Assembly (NCBI GenBank): GCA_000750105.3
Contig: JPHH03000077.1
Location: 62,001 to 126,000, forward strand
Reading direction: 5' to 3'
DNA from: Tolypocladium sp. Sup5 PDA-1
Lineage: Eukaryota > Ascomycota > Sordariomycetes > Hypocreales > Ophiocordycipitaceae
DNA length: 64,000 nucleotides
In this document: one piece after another, positions 9,525-21,684 of the stretch
How positions within the stretch are numbered: the stretch's first letter is position 1
How the letters are laid out: the number at the start of each line of letters is the position of its first letter
Notes under the pieces: generated by a model
Seen by the model: only the letters and a program-made list of their open reading frames with translations
Databases searched by the model: none
Told to the model about the DNA's origin: nothing
Translations under genes and position numbers: made by a program

Positions 9525-12501
9525 TCACGTCGGATGTAGTCCTGGGACTCTTTCAGAGGTCGTGCGTGTCTGCTGGAGACTGCCGCTTCGCGCTCGTCCT
9601 CCAAGTGTGTTTGCCGCTCTATCGTGGATTCTGTTGTTCCACTCGAGTATGGTCTCGTAGCACAGCACGTATTGCCGGAGACTCTGAACCATGCTCAGTC
9701 TCTGCTCTCGGAAGTCTTCCACTGTCTTTTGGATGAGATCCACCGTGTCCTCGAGCAGCCAGGTCGCGTTGGCCTCGGGTGATGCTCGTGCGTTGAGGGT
9801 AAGGGTTTCGGTGGGCTTGTGGTCAAAGAAGCCTTGGGAGCCCGTGTCGCTGCCGGCAAGAGGAGAAATACCCTCGTCATGGTCTGCCATGGAAACATCA
9901 CCCTGCGAATCATTGGCCCGTGAGGTAGCCAGCTTCGCCTGCCGCTGGCGCTTCATCATGTCAATGACACTGTCCACGGTGCAAAAGGTTCCCGTTCGAC
10001 CACAGCCTGCAGAGCAATGCACCAACATTGGTCGAGCTCGAGCTTCGCTTTCAGGCTCGTCGTACCACGTGATGGGGATCGAGTCGATCGACGCCATCCT
10101 GGAACCAACAACCGAGGCAGTCTCAACCGGAAGCGCAGCTCTCTGCATCACATTCGCGAGCTCAACCAATGCCAGGAGATGGGATGGCTGTGCGGGCGTC
10201 CCAAAGTCGGGCCACGCTGGGAAGTGCAAGTGCGTGATCTCTCGTATCGGTGCAAAAGGATAGGCCGCGTGAGAGAGCGCAAACTTGCGGATGATGACGT
10301 ATGGAATTTCCGATTGTCCATGAGGATTCTGGTTCGTCGGCGTCGAGGACTCGACAGTCGTCGTGGTGTTGGCCCTTCTCCTGCCAAATTCGGCCGCGCT
10401 GTACGTCGAAGATGTAGAAGTCGACTCTGATCGGTGCTTGTCAATGTCTAGCGAGGCCTTCTTTTCCGACAGAGGCTTCAGTCTAATGGCTCCGAATTCC
10501 CTGCCTTTCCAATACGGATGGCACTTGAGTTGCCCGCCTTCAGACTCGGCAGTCAACATGACAATGACGCGAACATCCTGCTCCCAGATGACGGACCAAA
10601 AGTCCTACCACAACGTTAGTGAGCTTTCAAGGACGAACAGGAATCAGCATCCTTACCTCAAACGTGGCTGGCAGCGGTCCCTGGGAGGCTATGTATCGCT
10701 TGTTGCTCCTGGATGCCGACAAGTGGCTCGCGTTGACATAGTCACAGCATCCATCCTGCCTGTGTTGCAGACGGACTCGGGCATGCTCAAAGGGCAGGAT
10801 GTCCTTGTAGCGATTTTTGACGCCTTTCTCGACGCCGGAGAGTTGAAACTTGCTTCCTCGCTGTGCGTTGGGGTTGAAGGCTGCATATGCACTTCTCATT
10901 CGGGCCTGCTCGTCTTGCTCGATGCGCAAAAACTTATCAGAGACCTTCTTACCGTGGTCAGGCTTCGACGCGGCTTCGCGCAACCATGGCGGTAGCAGCG
11001 GAGAATCCAGGTCGTTCGGACGCGTGACTTCGAGTTGGCCAACTCCATCGGCCAGGTCCATATTCTGCCGGATATTGGAGAAGAAGGGGTTCAGTTCGTT
11101 GGTGGACTGCGGAATATTGACTCCGCCAATTACAGGCGCAAGGCCTCCAGTATAGCCGTTACAGCTGGCTTGCCCAGCCGCCTGAGTGGCAGATCCGCCG
11201 TCGACGAGCTTCGGAAACAATTTCTGGAACATGGTAAAGCCGCCCCGGAGTATGGCAGTGTTCCCGGTGTAGCCCTCATTGGTAAACTTCTTGATCATGT
11301 TCTGCGCCGTCACGGCGTCGCGCTTGTCCGACGCGTGGGCATCGTATACGACGATCCAGTGCATGTCTCGCCACTCGGAGAACTTGCTCGACCCCATCCC
11401 GCCTTGGAAGGTCTGCTGCAGCTTCTGGATGTTGAACGTCGGACGCTTCAGGAGCGTTGTGGGAATGCACAGGTTCAGCGCCCCCTTGACACGAGACTGC
11501 GCAAAGTTTTGGGACGACCTTATATCCAACAACAACAGGCGGCCGTCGTCGACTGTCTGCATCAAATCTCTCAGGTCTCCGCCGGATATCATTGACGGCG
11601 TTCCCGGTTCGAGCTTGGTAGGTAACGTGGCCGCACGGCTAATCTCGGCCAACTTTGGAGACGCGGGTTCAACCTTGGGCAGCATCAACGACAACCGGGA
11701 GTCCCGCTCCTCGGCTCTGGTCGACGTCGCGCGGAGGTGCGAAGGATCGAAGGGCCGTGGAGATTCGAATCTCGGCGTTCCTGTGATTTGTATGGGGAGT
11801 ATGGAAGACTCGGAATTCCGCTTCGAGTCTGATGAAACATAGGCCGAGTCGTGGAGGCTGTCGTGGTCGATGTCCATCTTGCTCGTCGGGGGTTGGTTCG
11901 ATGTCACGGAACGCACAAACGAGGTCTCAGAGCCTGTATCGCTCGCGTGCGTATGCCACCTAGGCGGTCGCGGGCGGACCGGCGTGGGATGTGACGTCGG
12001 CTGGACATAGTGCGATGTGGGCAAGGAGAACGACTTGCCCCTGTTCAGGTCGGCCTGCCTCTTGAAGGCCTCGAACTCGGAGTTGGCTTCGAGGGAAACC
12101 TGTTTCGGGAGCGCAGCGGCGAACGACTTGACAGACGAGGTTGGGCTCCAGTTCTCCCGGGCCAGACCAGAGGATTCGCGCGGGTCGGTGGTGGACTCGA
12201 CGACGAGGCCGAAGTAGTTGGGACTCGGGGCTCGCGGCTCATGGTGTCGGGGCGAGAGCATGGGCGGATGGTTCTGGCCCACGGAAAAGGCCGCGCGAGG
12301 GGATGCCAAGGGTGTCGTTGTGGACCTGCTCGATTTCGAAGGGCGTGGAGGTTGCGTGGTTGTGTGGGAATAGGAACTCGCTGCCGACGGGGAATGCCTC
12401 GAGGGGGCCTTCATGGTGTAGTGGACAGGCGTCCGGTCGCCGGGTCTAGACTCATGCATGACCTGGCTGTGAGGATGGTGAGTGTGAGAGAGAGCATCCA
12501 A
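9525..12501 (-). CDS. Protein tyrosine phosphatase with N-terminal rhodanese-like domain (Pyp1/Ptp2/Ptp3 type)
   Basis: Predicted 974 residues from two exons: 12501-10657 and 10604-9525. The 52-nt intron starts GTAAGG, carries a CTAAC branch and joins TFE to DFW in phase. Residues 1-300 are Ser/Pro-rich and probably disordered. A rhodanese (Cdc25-homology) domain covers about 305-431. The phosphatase domain starts near 545 (NRYKDILPFEHARVRL), has its WPD loop near 746-748 and the signature HCSAGCGRTG with the catalytic Cys near 812 and its Arg six residues on. In yeasts this architecture belongs to Pyp1/Pyp2 and Ptp2/Ptp3, which dephosphorylate the tyrosine of stress MAP kinases such as Sty1/Hog1. 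Here the rhodanese active loop reads YDAHASDKRD and has no Cys, so it should bind rather than catalyse. A long insert between the WPD loop and HC motif and another after it look flexible. The substrate is inferred. Confidence 0.92.
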
Positions 12502-15500
12502 AGGAGACCGGCTCGCAGACTCAGGAGGCCATGGTTAGATGCCGAGGCGGACAGGACAGGTTCGAAGAGTATTAGAAGCTGCGCCGAGCACTCGGGGGCG
12601 TTGATGGAAGGATCCAGAGAGCAAAAACCCGAGGATACGGTAGGGTGCTGAGTAAATACGTCAGGTGGCGTATACTGGACGGACCCTGAATCGGGGAGTC
12701 AAAACGACGTTGGTGGCAACGGGGATCCGGATCAACGGGTGAGAGGCGGCGGTGGCGTGATCAAAGAGCAAAGGCCGGAACTCTCTTTAAGGCGGAACGT
12801 GACTTCTGTCGGCCAACCCTCTTTGGCAAAGGGGGATAAAGAAGGATAGGGAAGAAGCAGAAGAGGAAACAAATGGGGTGCGTGCTGGTCTGTACTGGAG
12901 ACGGCTGGGGAGGATGATGAACGAGGCGTGGACAACAGCGGTCAGGGCTGGGGACGGTAAGGTTTTAGGGGCCAGGGTGGTCCAGCGTCGTAGGCACGTC
13001 TTGTTTAGGCGGTGCGGCGGCGAGGCTCTTGTCTCGACGTGCCCGCCAGATTAGCGCGGAGGAGACGTCTGCTGTTGGTGGGCGTGGTTCTGTGCGAAGG
13101 CCAGAGAGAAGTGTGGCCCGAACCGAAGGGAGCGCCTTGCTGGTGGTGGTGACGATGAAGATGGCCAGTGGTGGAGGTGCCCGGGTGCATATGTATGTAC
13201 CTACGGACTACATGCAGCGGCGGCGGCTTCGACTGGCGAGCGTCCGTCAAGGTCGCCGAGAGCAGCGCTGCAGGGCGCATGGAACTGGCGACTAGGGGAA
13301 GAACGGAGTGGAAGGGCGAAACGGGGGGGGGGCCTTCAGACTGGAAGTGTTCGATGAAGGTGAGGTCTGCTCGGGGGTGGGTGGTCGCGTGCGGCAGGGA
13401 TCGTCGCTGGCGGCGGGGACGCTCTGGGACGATGAACCGCAATCAACGAGGCCCAGTTCCCCCGTCTCTGCGCTGCAAGCCTGCCCGTGATCGTGATTCG
13501 GGGCAGCTCTACGGACCACGGACGCACCTAGTCCGTACGGAGTACATACATACAACTAGCCCCTGGGCGCCATTCTGGTGCGCGGTCGAGCGTCGCATCA
13601 CCGAAGCCCTCCAGCCCTCGTCTCGTCCCCCAGAAGCGTCGCCGGCGTCGGGGCCACGGCGACGGGAAGGCCCAGCGAGGTACGAGTTCGGACTCTACTT
13701 CGTACGAGTACCTTACCTGTAAGCCCCCTGAGGCGCTCAGCCTGCACATGTACCCGCGCAGGGCCCCACCGCCATCGTCATTGAGGCGTCAGGGGTCCCC
13801 GCTAGAACTCCCACCAGAGGGGCTCGCCAGGCGCGCCGGCCAACCACAGGGCCCGTGGCGCCCCAGCCGAACGTCACAGCACCCCCGACTCGCCTTGGCA
13901 CATCGAGTCCAGAACCCTGGACGGCTCATGCTTAAGGCCCCTAACTCCGCTGCGTGGTCTGTCGCTGCCCTTCTGTCGTCCCGTGTTCTCCTCCGGTGTG
14001 GATGGCTGGCTGGTGCTCGCGTCGTGCCTTATCAATGCCTTTTAACTTGGTCCGTAGCTGCATTGTCGAGGGTTGCAGCCGCAGTTGGCAGCGCTCTTTG
14101 TTGGGTGCGTGCCCTGTCTGTCTTGCTTGTAAAAGAAGGCACGCCTTTTTTACGAGTACGAAGTGGCTTCTTGTTCTCTCTTTTACTCGTAGAACCACGT
14201 TGAGGGCGCTGGCGGGGAAGCTAAGCATCTCCCAGCCGCCGGCTAAGCTCTTTCGCGGGTGATATGGATCGCGCAAAGGCACACACGGTGACACCTACGA
14301 GTACTAGTCCGTAGATGGCGCATTGCATTTTTGTTGTTCTCCATCGAGTCCATTCTGATTGAGTGGGCATTGCCCTTTGCCTTCGCTGCAGCCATGCGTA
14401 CCGTACTGTCGTCCGTACGCTTTGCACAGACATCCCTTGTTGCGAACATCGTCTTGATCGTGGCACGCCGGAATGGGCGCACAGCACGCAAACGAACATG
14501 GCGCCTCCTGGTGCGTCGTCGTGCCAGTCGCGGCATGACGTCAGGCCGCACAAACTGCCTGCCTGCTAATCTCGCAAGTCGGAACTGAGCGAGTCATTGC
14601 TGGCAGCCTTGCAATAACTTCACCACTCGCGCCACGCCGTCTCCCTCGACAGCCCGTCTTCGGCTAGCAGCCAGAGCACCGCAAACAAGCCGGCCAGTCC
14701 GTGGCCCAAGCAGCAGCAGTAGTAGCATAAGGTACTGTAGGTTTCCTGCTCGTCATCCGCTAGCTTCGCTCTAATGCTCGCTGGCATGTCCCAACCTCCG
14801 TGCCCATCCCGCGCTGCTCTCCACCACTAACCGCAGCCATGGAGCTACTTCTCCTGCCTCACGGCGCCGGTCCTTGGTCCGCGCCCGGGTCTGTGACGCG
14901 CCGTAGCCTGTCGTTGGCTGCTCGACGCTCCAGCACAGCGCGCCCAGCTTCTGCTGCAGAAGCTGGTCTCGGTGTCTAGAACGGTCCAGTTCTCGCGTTG
15001 TCGACTGATTCTCCACCAGAGCTCCCGCCGTGCGAGGACACCAAGAGCACGAGTACGAGTATGCGACGTCGCGGCATCGCTCCCGGGTGCGCGTTCCGTC
15101 GTGGCCGAGATTGTCGAGTACCGTAGCACAGCGCCGCTTCGTGCGTGTCGTCCTCCCCGATGCTGGCCGTGCCGGCTGCCGGCTCGAATTCCGCGCCCGC
15201 ATCTCATCGTGCCCCTTGTTAGACAGTTGAACTCGCTGTTCTCATCGCAGCTCTTGCGCATCGGCAGCGATCCTCCTCCTCCGGTGGCGCGCGGGTGGGC
15301 TCGATTCGGACGGCGTGCGATCCGAACCCCCACCGCCTCGCCTGCGTTACGAGTCCGCGGCCCATCCAACGTCAAGGTTTTCCCCATTCACCACAGACAC
15401 CGGAATCCTGATCGACGATACTGCATTTGTCGACTCTCTGTCTGGAGTCTGGACCCTGGGTGCATGCGGTGGCGGCGATGATCTCAACTCGCCTCGTATC

Positions 15501-17354
15501 CAGCTCTTGAACCTGTGTGCTCCGTACACCGCCGTGTCATTTCGTGTGTCCGCCAGGGCGCACCGTCACGCAATGTCTACCGCCAAAAGGTTCCCATCGA
15601 CGTCATCAAGGACAAATAAGCGTCCATCATCATCCAATACTGGGGGGCTTCCGAGCTCTGCAAGCCATCGGGCTGTGTCGCTTACTTTAGTGTTTACCTT
15701 GGCAGGGGCTTCCTCTTCCAGGCCTTTCTCTGCATCCAAACGTGCGTTGTTTTACAGCTCAATGAGGCTGTTTTGATATCTCGAGCAAGCTCGTACGAGC
15801 GGACAAGGTCAGCCTCACCAACCCCATATCCCGCGCTCTCAAGTTCCCAGCAACGCCGCCCAACAGCCAGGCATGCAGCTCGCAGCTCGCAACAAATGGC
15901 CCGTTGAGGAGCTATCCCGTGCATGGCGGCAGGCAGGTACCTGGTCTATTTCGGCCCGTCAATACTCGAAGCATGCCGATCAAGCACGGGCATATCAGGC
16001 CGACGGCGCGGGGAGAGCTATCGCCAAGCTCCAAAGATACTCCTGCTGATCTCATCATTTTCATGCAACTAACTGCCCGAGTTGGTAGCATACAGGTACG
16101 TAGCCGGCCCGGAGTTGTTGGAACTGCGTTGCTCTCGGATCCTTCACCAGACCCCTCTGCGTAACCCGAGAAGTAAGCGGTCCATTCTTGTAACACCACC
16201 AACACCAAACACATGACTGCTGCGCCAACACTCCTCCCACCCTTCAGAGTGCCTTGTGTGACATGTCCAACGCAGCACTTCAAAGGGCCTCGGGGAAGCA
16301 GGCCCAGGAGATGCAGCTCTGCGGGAGCGGGGTTACGGTGTCGTGCAGAGGCCATCCACCGCTTCCCATTCGCCGTTGATCTCGCCATCCGGCGGCTTAT
16401 CCGCCACTTCCAACCCCTCTGGAAGGTCACCGTCTTTCAGCAAAGCTTGGCCTCGCGGGCTGATTTGCGCAAGCCTCAGCCGCAGCCTGAGCCCGGCGTC
16501 CCAGATCGGGCAAGCAAAGCTTCTAGACCCCGATGTTGGTTGCGTGTGTGACCCTGCAGGAGCACGGCGCGCGTGATGGCCGGACTTGGTCATGCAGAAC
16601 CTCCCGCTTACAGCGCCAGTGACGGCCACTTCGGGCTTCTGCGGGGGAACGACCACGGCAGACCGAAACGGTCTCCGGCGGCACATGTCGAGCCTCTTCG
16701 ACCAACTCGGGATGCAATAAACCGGGAATAATCGAAGTGGCATGTCCGAAGGTTTTGAGAGCGCGCAGGGCGCCCTCTGCATACATGAAGGGGACCCTCC
16801 CCGATGCCGCTTCATTATCAACCAAAACTCCACCGCAGCACTTCTGGTACGCAGAGTTGAGACCAAGTTCAAGCGAATCTAGGGACTGACGGCAGCTGGA
16901 TTTCAAGCAGAGTTTCAAGCAGAATTTCAATCATTATAATGTTTAGATAGTTGACCAAACATGTCAAATTATCCACTTCGTCCAGGCCAACTTTGAAGGT
17001 TTGAGAGGCTGTTTTCCAGAACGACTCTGGGGTATCACCACCCGAACTCCACCACAGCCCCCGCATTCCGGAACCACCACGTTGACGTGCCGGCCCGGCT
17101 CTACGGCGCCGCCTGACTAATCGTCAAACGGGCTTCATGCCCGACGACCTCCTGCCATGACGCCTACTCTCTCGAATTCGGTCCCGTGCCTTGCCAACCG
17201 GTGAACTGAGACTTGAGCATAGCCGAACTCGGTCAGTAACTCCGCGTGCATAAGACAACTTCAACTCCTCGTCTCCGAGTCAGACTCTCCACGACTCACG
17301 ACGCCGATCTCGGATGCGAATCTCCAGAGTTACTTCAACGCGCAAAATAACAGC
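12502..17354. other. Large intergenic region between divergent phosphatase and DUF1989 genes
   Basis: About 4.85 kb with no gene I can support. It includes the upstream regions of both flanking divergent genes. Contents noted: a TACGGAGTAC motif at 13536-13545, a run of GTAC/CGTAC-rich words between 13500 and 15100, and a 12-nt tandem at 16901-16924. Minus-strand frames at 15912-16430 and 16333-16872 are open but show no motif. A non-coding RNA or long 5' leader of the phosphatase is possible but not shown. Confidence 0.5.
16901..16924. repeat. Two tandem copies of TTTCAAGCAGAR
   Basis: TTTCAAGCAGAG is followed directly by TTTCAAGCAGAA and then a third partial TTTCAA. Confidence 0.85.
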
Positions 17355-18483
17355 ATGTCTCAACCGCCGCAAGTCGCGACGATAGAGGAGCGGCTCAAGG
17401 CCCGGGACAAGATCCCGAAGCCCGTCCCGGCCTACCTGCCCACGGCCGGATCTCCGCTGACGGTAGACAAGAATGCATATGCCGCCATCCAGGGCGCCCC
17501 GCGTGTCCTCGTCGAAGAGTTTACGCTGCCTATTCGGTCTGGGCGAGCCTGGGAGGCACCGGCCGGGTCCATTATCAGCATCAGCACTCCGGAGGGTCCT
17601 CAAGTCGGTACGTAGGGCCGTCACAGCACCATGGCTTACACATCTCACAACTTGAGATGCATAACTACCATGGCAAATCGCCCCTTTATCCACATGATGT
17701 ACCCCTTGTACTAAACCCATCACAGGCGACCTCAACATCTGGAACCGCCACAACCCCCGCGAGCGCTTCTGGGCCAGCCGCACCAAGCAACTCCACGCCT
17801 CGCACGTCACCACCCACGACCGCCTCTGGTCCACACTGCCCTACATGCGGCCCCTCGCGACCATCCTGCACGACAGCCTGGCGTGGTACGGCGCCGACCC
17901 GCACGGCGGCCGCGTGCACGACCTGCTCGGCACGCGCTGCGACCCGTACATCAACGCCGTGCTCGCCGGCCCCAGCGCCAGCTACGACTTCCACTGCCAC
18001 TCCAACCTCACGCGCGCGGTGCTCCCGTTTGGCCTCGATGAGCGCGACGTGCACGACGTGATCAACATCTTCCAGGTCACGGGGCTGGACGAGCAGGGGC
18101 GGTACTTTATGAATCCGTGTCCGGCGGCGCCGGGGGATTGCATCGAGTTTCTGGCGGAGCAGGATCTGCTCATGGCGTTGAGTATGTGCTTGCTCCCTCT
18201 CTCTCACTTGTTCCTATGAGGGCATATTGTAGATGAGCTTTTGCTGACGGAGATGACTTCTACAGGCACCTGTCCAGGCGGAGATCTTTCGGCCTGGGGT
18301 TTTGGCAGTGACAACGAGCAGGAGATGATCAAGTGCTGCCGCCCGCTGCACGTCAAGGTCTTCCAGCTACAAGACAAGGAGCTCCTCGGCAAGGTCGGGT
18401 GGAAGCCGGCCGAGGTGTCCCCGTATGCGGGCATGCATGGCATCACCTCTCCGCTGGGTGAAGGGAGCAAGACTAACAGCTAA
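17355..18483 (+). CDS. DUF1989 / urea carboxylase-associated family protein
   Basis: Predicted 308 residues from three exons: 17355-17607, 17726-18181 and 18266-18483. Donors are GTACGT and GTATGT, acceptors CACAG and TACAG, and all phases agree (joins read PQVG-DLNIW and LMALS-TCPGG). The N-terminus MSQPPQVATIEERLKARDKI is followed by a beta-rich body. Typical family blocks are GDLNIWN, FWASRTKQLHASHVT, DFHCHSNL, DVINIFQVTGLD and TCPGGDLS with conserved Cys and His. In bacteria, relatives sit beside urea carboxylase, and fungi keep several paralogues of unknown reaction. The protein has no signal peptide and is probably cytosolic. It diverges from the phosphatase gene across a long gap and converges on RPT6 with a 447-nt gap. 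Family assignment is good; no reaction can be stated. Confidence 0.88.
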
Positions 18484-18930
18484 TCGACTGTGTTACATGT
18501 CTGTACTAACAAGTGACTGCTAGGTAGCGGAGTGTTGCGGTAACTATCAGGCCTAGAGATAGAGAAATTTGTCACTCTACTGGTCATCTTAAACAGCGCC
18601 TGATATCGTGCGAGCACGTCTAGAAATCGACCCTAGCAGGGATCTAAAAGCCGTGCTCCTCTTGACTGAATTATAAAGCACGGTCGATTCCTTAACACTA
18701 TGTGCTGTCATCATGCTAAGCAGCAGTCGTCCGATACAGGTCAAGGCCAAGATGGCCAGAGGTCTAGGGTAGGTGGCTGTACCTTCAAGTTGAGCGAACG
18801 AGTCCAGCAGCAGCTTGCCCGAGTAATGGTACAATTTACTATCAATACAACATCGATTCCGCTGTTGACATAATCCTCTATCAAGCCCATGTGCACCTAG
18901 GGGGCCCCGGCCGAAACTCCATCGCTTGAA
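18484..18930. other. Convergent intergenic region (3' ends of DUF1989 gene and RPT6)
   Basis: 447 nt between two stop codons facing each other, so it should hold both 3' untranslated regions. Nothing else was seen. Confidence 0.7.
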
Positions 18931-20161
18931 TCACTTCCACAGCTTGCCAAGCGACACCTCCTTGTCGTCGTGCTTGTTGAGAATCTTGGCCGTGGCGAGC
19001 TCAAAGTCCTCTTGGGTGACGTGCACTCTGCGCTCGCGCAGGGCATACATGCCTGCCTCGGTGCACACACCCTTCAGCTCGGCGCCGGAGCAGCCGTTCA
19101 TCTTCTCGGCAATCTTGTTGAGGTTGATGCCGCGGGTCAGGTTCATCTTGCGGCTGTGGATGCGGAGGATGTCGGCTCTGGCCTCGACGCTTGGCGGCGG
19201 GAACTCAATCTTTCGGTCGATGCGCCCTGGCCGCAGCAGAGCCGGATCCAGGATGTCGAGCCGGTTCGTGGCCATGATGACCTTGATATTCTTAGTAGGC
19301 TCGAAGCCGTCCAGCTGGTTCAGCAGCTCCAGCATCGTTCGCTGGACTTCGGAATCGCCACCAGAGGAGCCCTCTACACGGGATGAACCAATGCTGTCGA
19401 TCTCGTCCATAAAGATGATGGACGGCGCATGCTCTCGCGCCATGATGAACAGCTCTCGGACCATTCGGCTGCCCTCACCAATGTACTTTTGCACCAGCTC
19501 CGAACCCGAGACTCTGATGAACTTGCAGGCAGTGTGATGGGCGACGGCTCGTGCCAGCAGCGTCTTTCCGGTACCGGGGGGGCCGTACAGCAGGACACCC
19601 TTGGGTTGCGCGATGCCCAGGGACTCGAACAGCTCGGGATGCTTGAGGCCCAGCTCAATGACCTCCTTGATTTCCTTGATCTGCTGATCCAGGCCACCAA
19701 TCATGTCGTATGTGCTGTCGGGGACCTTTTCCACCATCATGAGGGACACCAGGGGGTCGACGGACGAGGGCAGCAACTTCTCGAGCTTGTAGCTGTCGGA
19801 GAGGAGGGTGACGCGCTTTCCAGCGGTGAGCTTGGAGACGTCGACATTGTCGGATACGTCGACGACTGCTACATGTCAGCATGGAGCGGGGCGATGTGGT
19901 GAGCAGCCGTGTCGGGGCAAACGAACCATATTTGCCCTCGGGATGCACCTTGACAAGGATCTTCTTTGTGCTCATAACCTTGACGACCTCGCCGACGTAG
20001 GACCCAGGCTGCTGCAACAGGCCCAACTCCTCTCTCAGTAATCGGACGCGGGAGTTGTAGTCGTTCCGTTGGGCCTCGAGACGGCGGAGAGCTGCTTGAC
20101 CCTTGAGGATCTCGAGCTTCATAGCCTCGATCTTGTTGTGGTAGTACTCGTCGAGCGCCAT
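18931..20161 (-). CDS. RPT6: 26S proteasome regulatory ATPase subunit Rpt6 (Sug1/PSMC5)
   Basis: One of the six AAA ATPases at the base of the 19S regulatory particle; it unfolds ubiquitylated substrates and opens the 20S gate. Predicted 389 residues, the usual Rpt6 length, from exons 20161-19927 and 19865-18931 with a 61-nt intron (donor GTTCGT, acceptor CAG). The join reads PEGKY-VVDVSDN. An N-terminal coiled coil (residues about 5-50) is followed by an OB fold, then the AAA domain with Walker A GPPGTGKT at 173-180 and Walker B IIFMDEID ending near 235. The second region of homology includes ATNRLDILDPALLRPGRIDR. The C-terminus ends KLWK. The start MALDEYYHNKIE matches fungal Rpt6 and is the only sensible ATG. 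No unusual residues were seen in catalytic positions. Confidence 0.97.
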
Positions 20162-21684
20162 GGTGACGGTGCTCTGGGGGTCGGGTCGGGGTGGATGGAC
20201 GGGGCCGGCTGGCGCGAGCAGCGGATGTCGGAAGAGGTAAAGTATCGCGTTGGCGAGAGGAGGGTTCGATGGCGAGGCGCGAGATTGACCGTTGGGCCGT
20301 GGATGAAGATGAAGCTTGATGGCAAGGCTGCAGGTGTTCTCGTAAGCTCGTGGCCGGGTACGTAGCCAAGTAGCGCAGCCTGGGTCCGGCTCGGAAATGC
20401 GTTCTGCCGACCTCCGGCCAGCGTGCAGGTGGACTAAAATGCAGCAGCACACGTGCGGAGCGGGTGCACAGGCGCCAGCCGTCATTGGATCCTTGGCCTC
20501 GCGCCGCGGGTTTCACGACATTGATGATGCCTTACGCCATGCACCGCAATATCCAGTCGTCCTGCTCCCTTCCGCCGTGCGTCCTGCAGTAAGAGTCAAA
20601 CCCGACGGCTGGGTGCCCACGCTGCACCAGGCTGAGCAGTTTTGTGCTGCATGCCAATGCTGTATTCGCACGGCTGTTGAACCTCCCGTCTGCGACTCTC
20701 TGATAACAGCGCCTTGGCATACCAGGGAACGGAGCGCCTGTGTTTTTTTGTCCAGCAGCGCTCCGTAGCAACCGCTGGCGCTGTTTGGCTGTGATACCTG
20801 ACATGGTGAGCTGGATATCTGGGGGACGTGAGTGGCCAGCAAGGGAGGATCCAGCAGCTGGCAGCGGCAGCTGAGAGCCCGTACGGAGTACAACTGGGTG
20901 TAACCTCCTGCGAGATCACAAGATCCAGGGCAGTGGACAGTCATCTGCCCGATGGCGTCCTCCGCTTGGTCTGATTGTGCCTAATTAATTAATATCTTCT
21001 CTCCCTGCGATCCGCCCTGTCGGGGCAAACCGAAGGGAGAGCTGTGCTGCGAGAGAGCTTATTTCTAGCGTCCTCGTCCCGTTGCACCCTCGCTGTCGCG
21101 ACTGACTCCCCAGAGTTCCGTCCTCAGATCCACAACAGCTCCAGCAGCTTGCTCAAGGTGCTGGACTCGCTCAAGCACCAAGGCTCGGCAGCAGTTCTTG
21201 GGCCCAGCGCAGTATCGTCGAGCTGCCAGCTGGAGAAAGCTGCATTTTTGTGCCTTATCGGCCCGGGCAGACGCACGTCAGCTGTCCCAAGATTTACTGT
21301 GCAGCAACGCGGAAAGCGCCACCAACCGCAAGGCCTCATCCAGCAAGTCGTGCCGCGGTTCCGATAGCCTCCAACAGACAAGTCTTCGGTGCTTCTTGGC
21401 TCCGGCTCTGCCGCTGTCACTTCCCTCTGCCTACTTCACCTCCACGGTCCACCCGACTACATCACCACTCCACCGCAGCGACAAACTCAGCCCACGATTG
21501 CAGGGCAGGGGCAGAAACGATCCATACCTACCGTGACTTCCCCAACCCCCGGGCTGACTGACGGCTGACCTCGCGGTCGCGCCTCTGCTTGCATCTCCAG
21601 CGCGTCAACCCCATCGCACCACCAAGCTGGCGACACTTCGAGCACTCACTTAAGGGCATCACCCTTGAAGCCGGCCCGCAAAGC
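20162..21684. other. Divergent promoter region between RPT6 and the Vnx1-like antiporter gene
   Basis: 1.5 kb shared upstream region. It holds a TACGGAGTAC motif at 20882-20891. No gene is visible. I did not see a clear PACE-like element (the Rpn4 site of yeast proteasome genes) close to the RPT6 start. Confidence 0.6.

Noticed and set aside
16333..16872. 179-codon minus-strand frame
   Set aside because: The last 50 residues look protein-like, but there is no domain, no start context and no neighbouring exon; kept only as a note on the gap.
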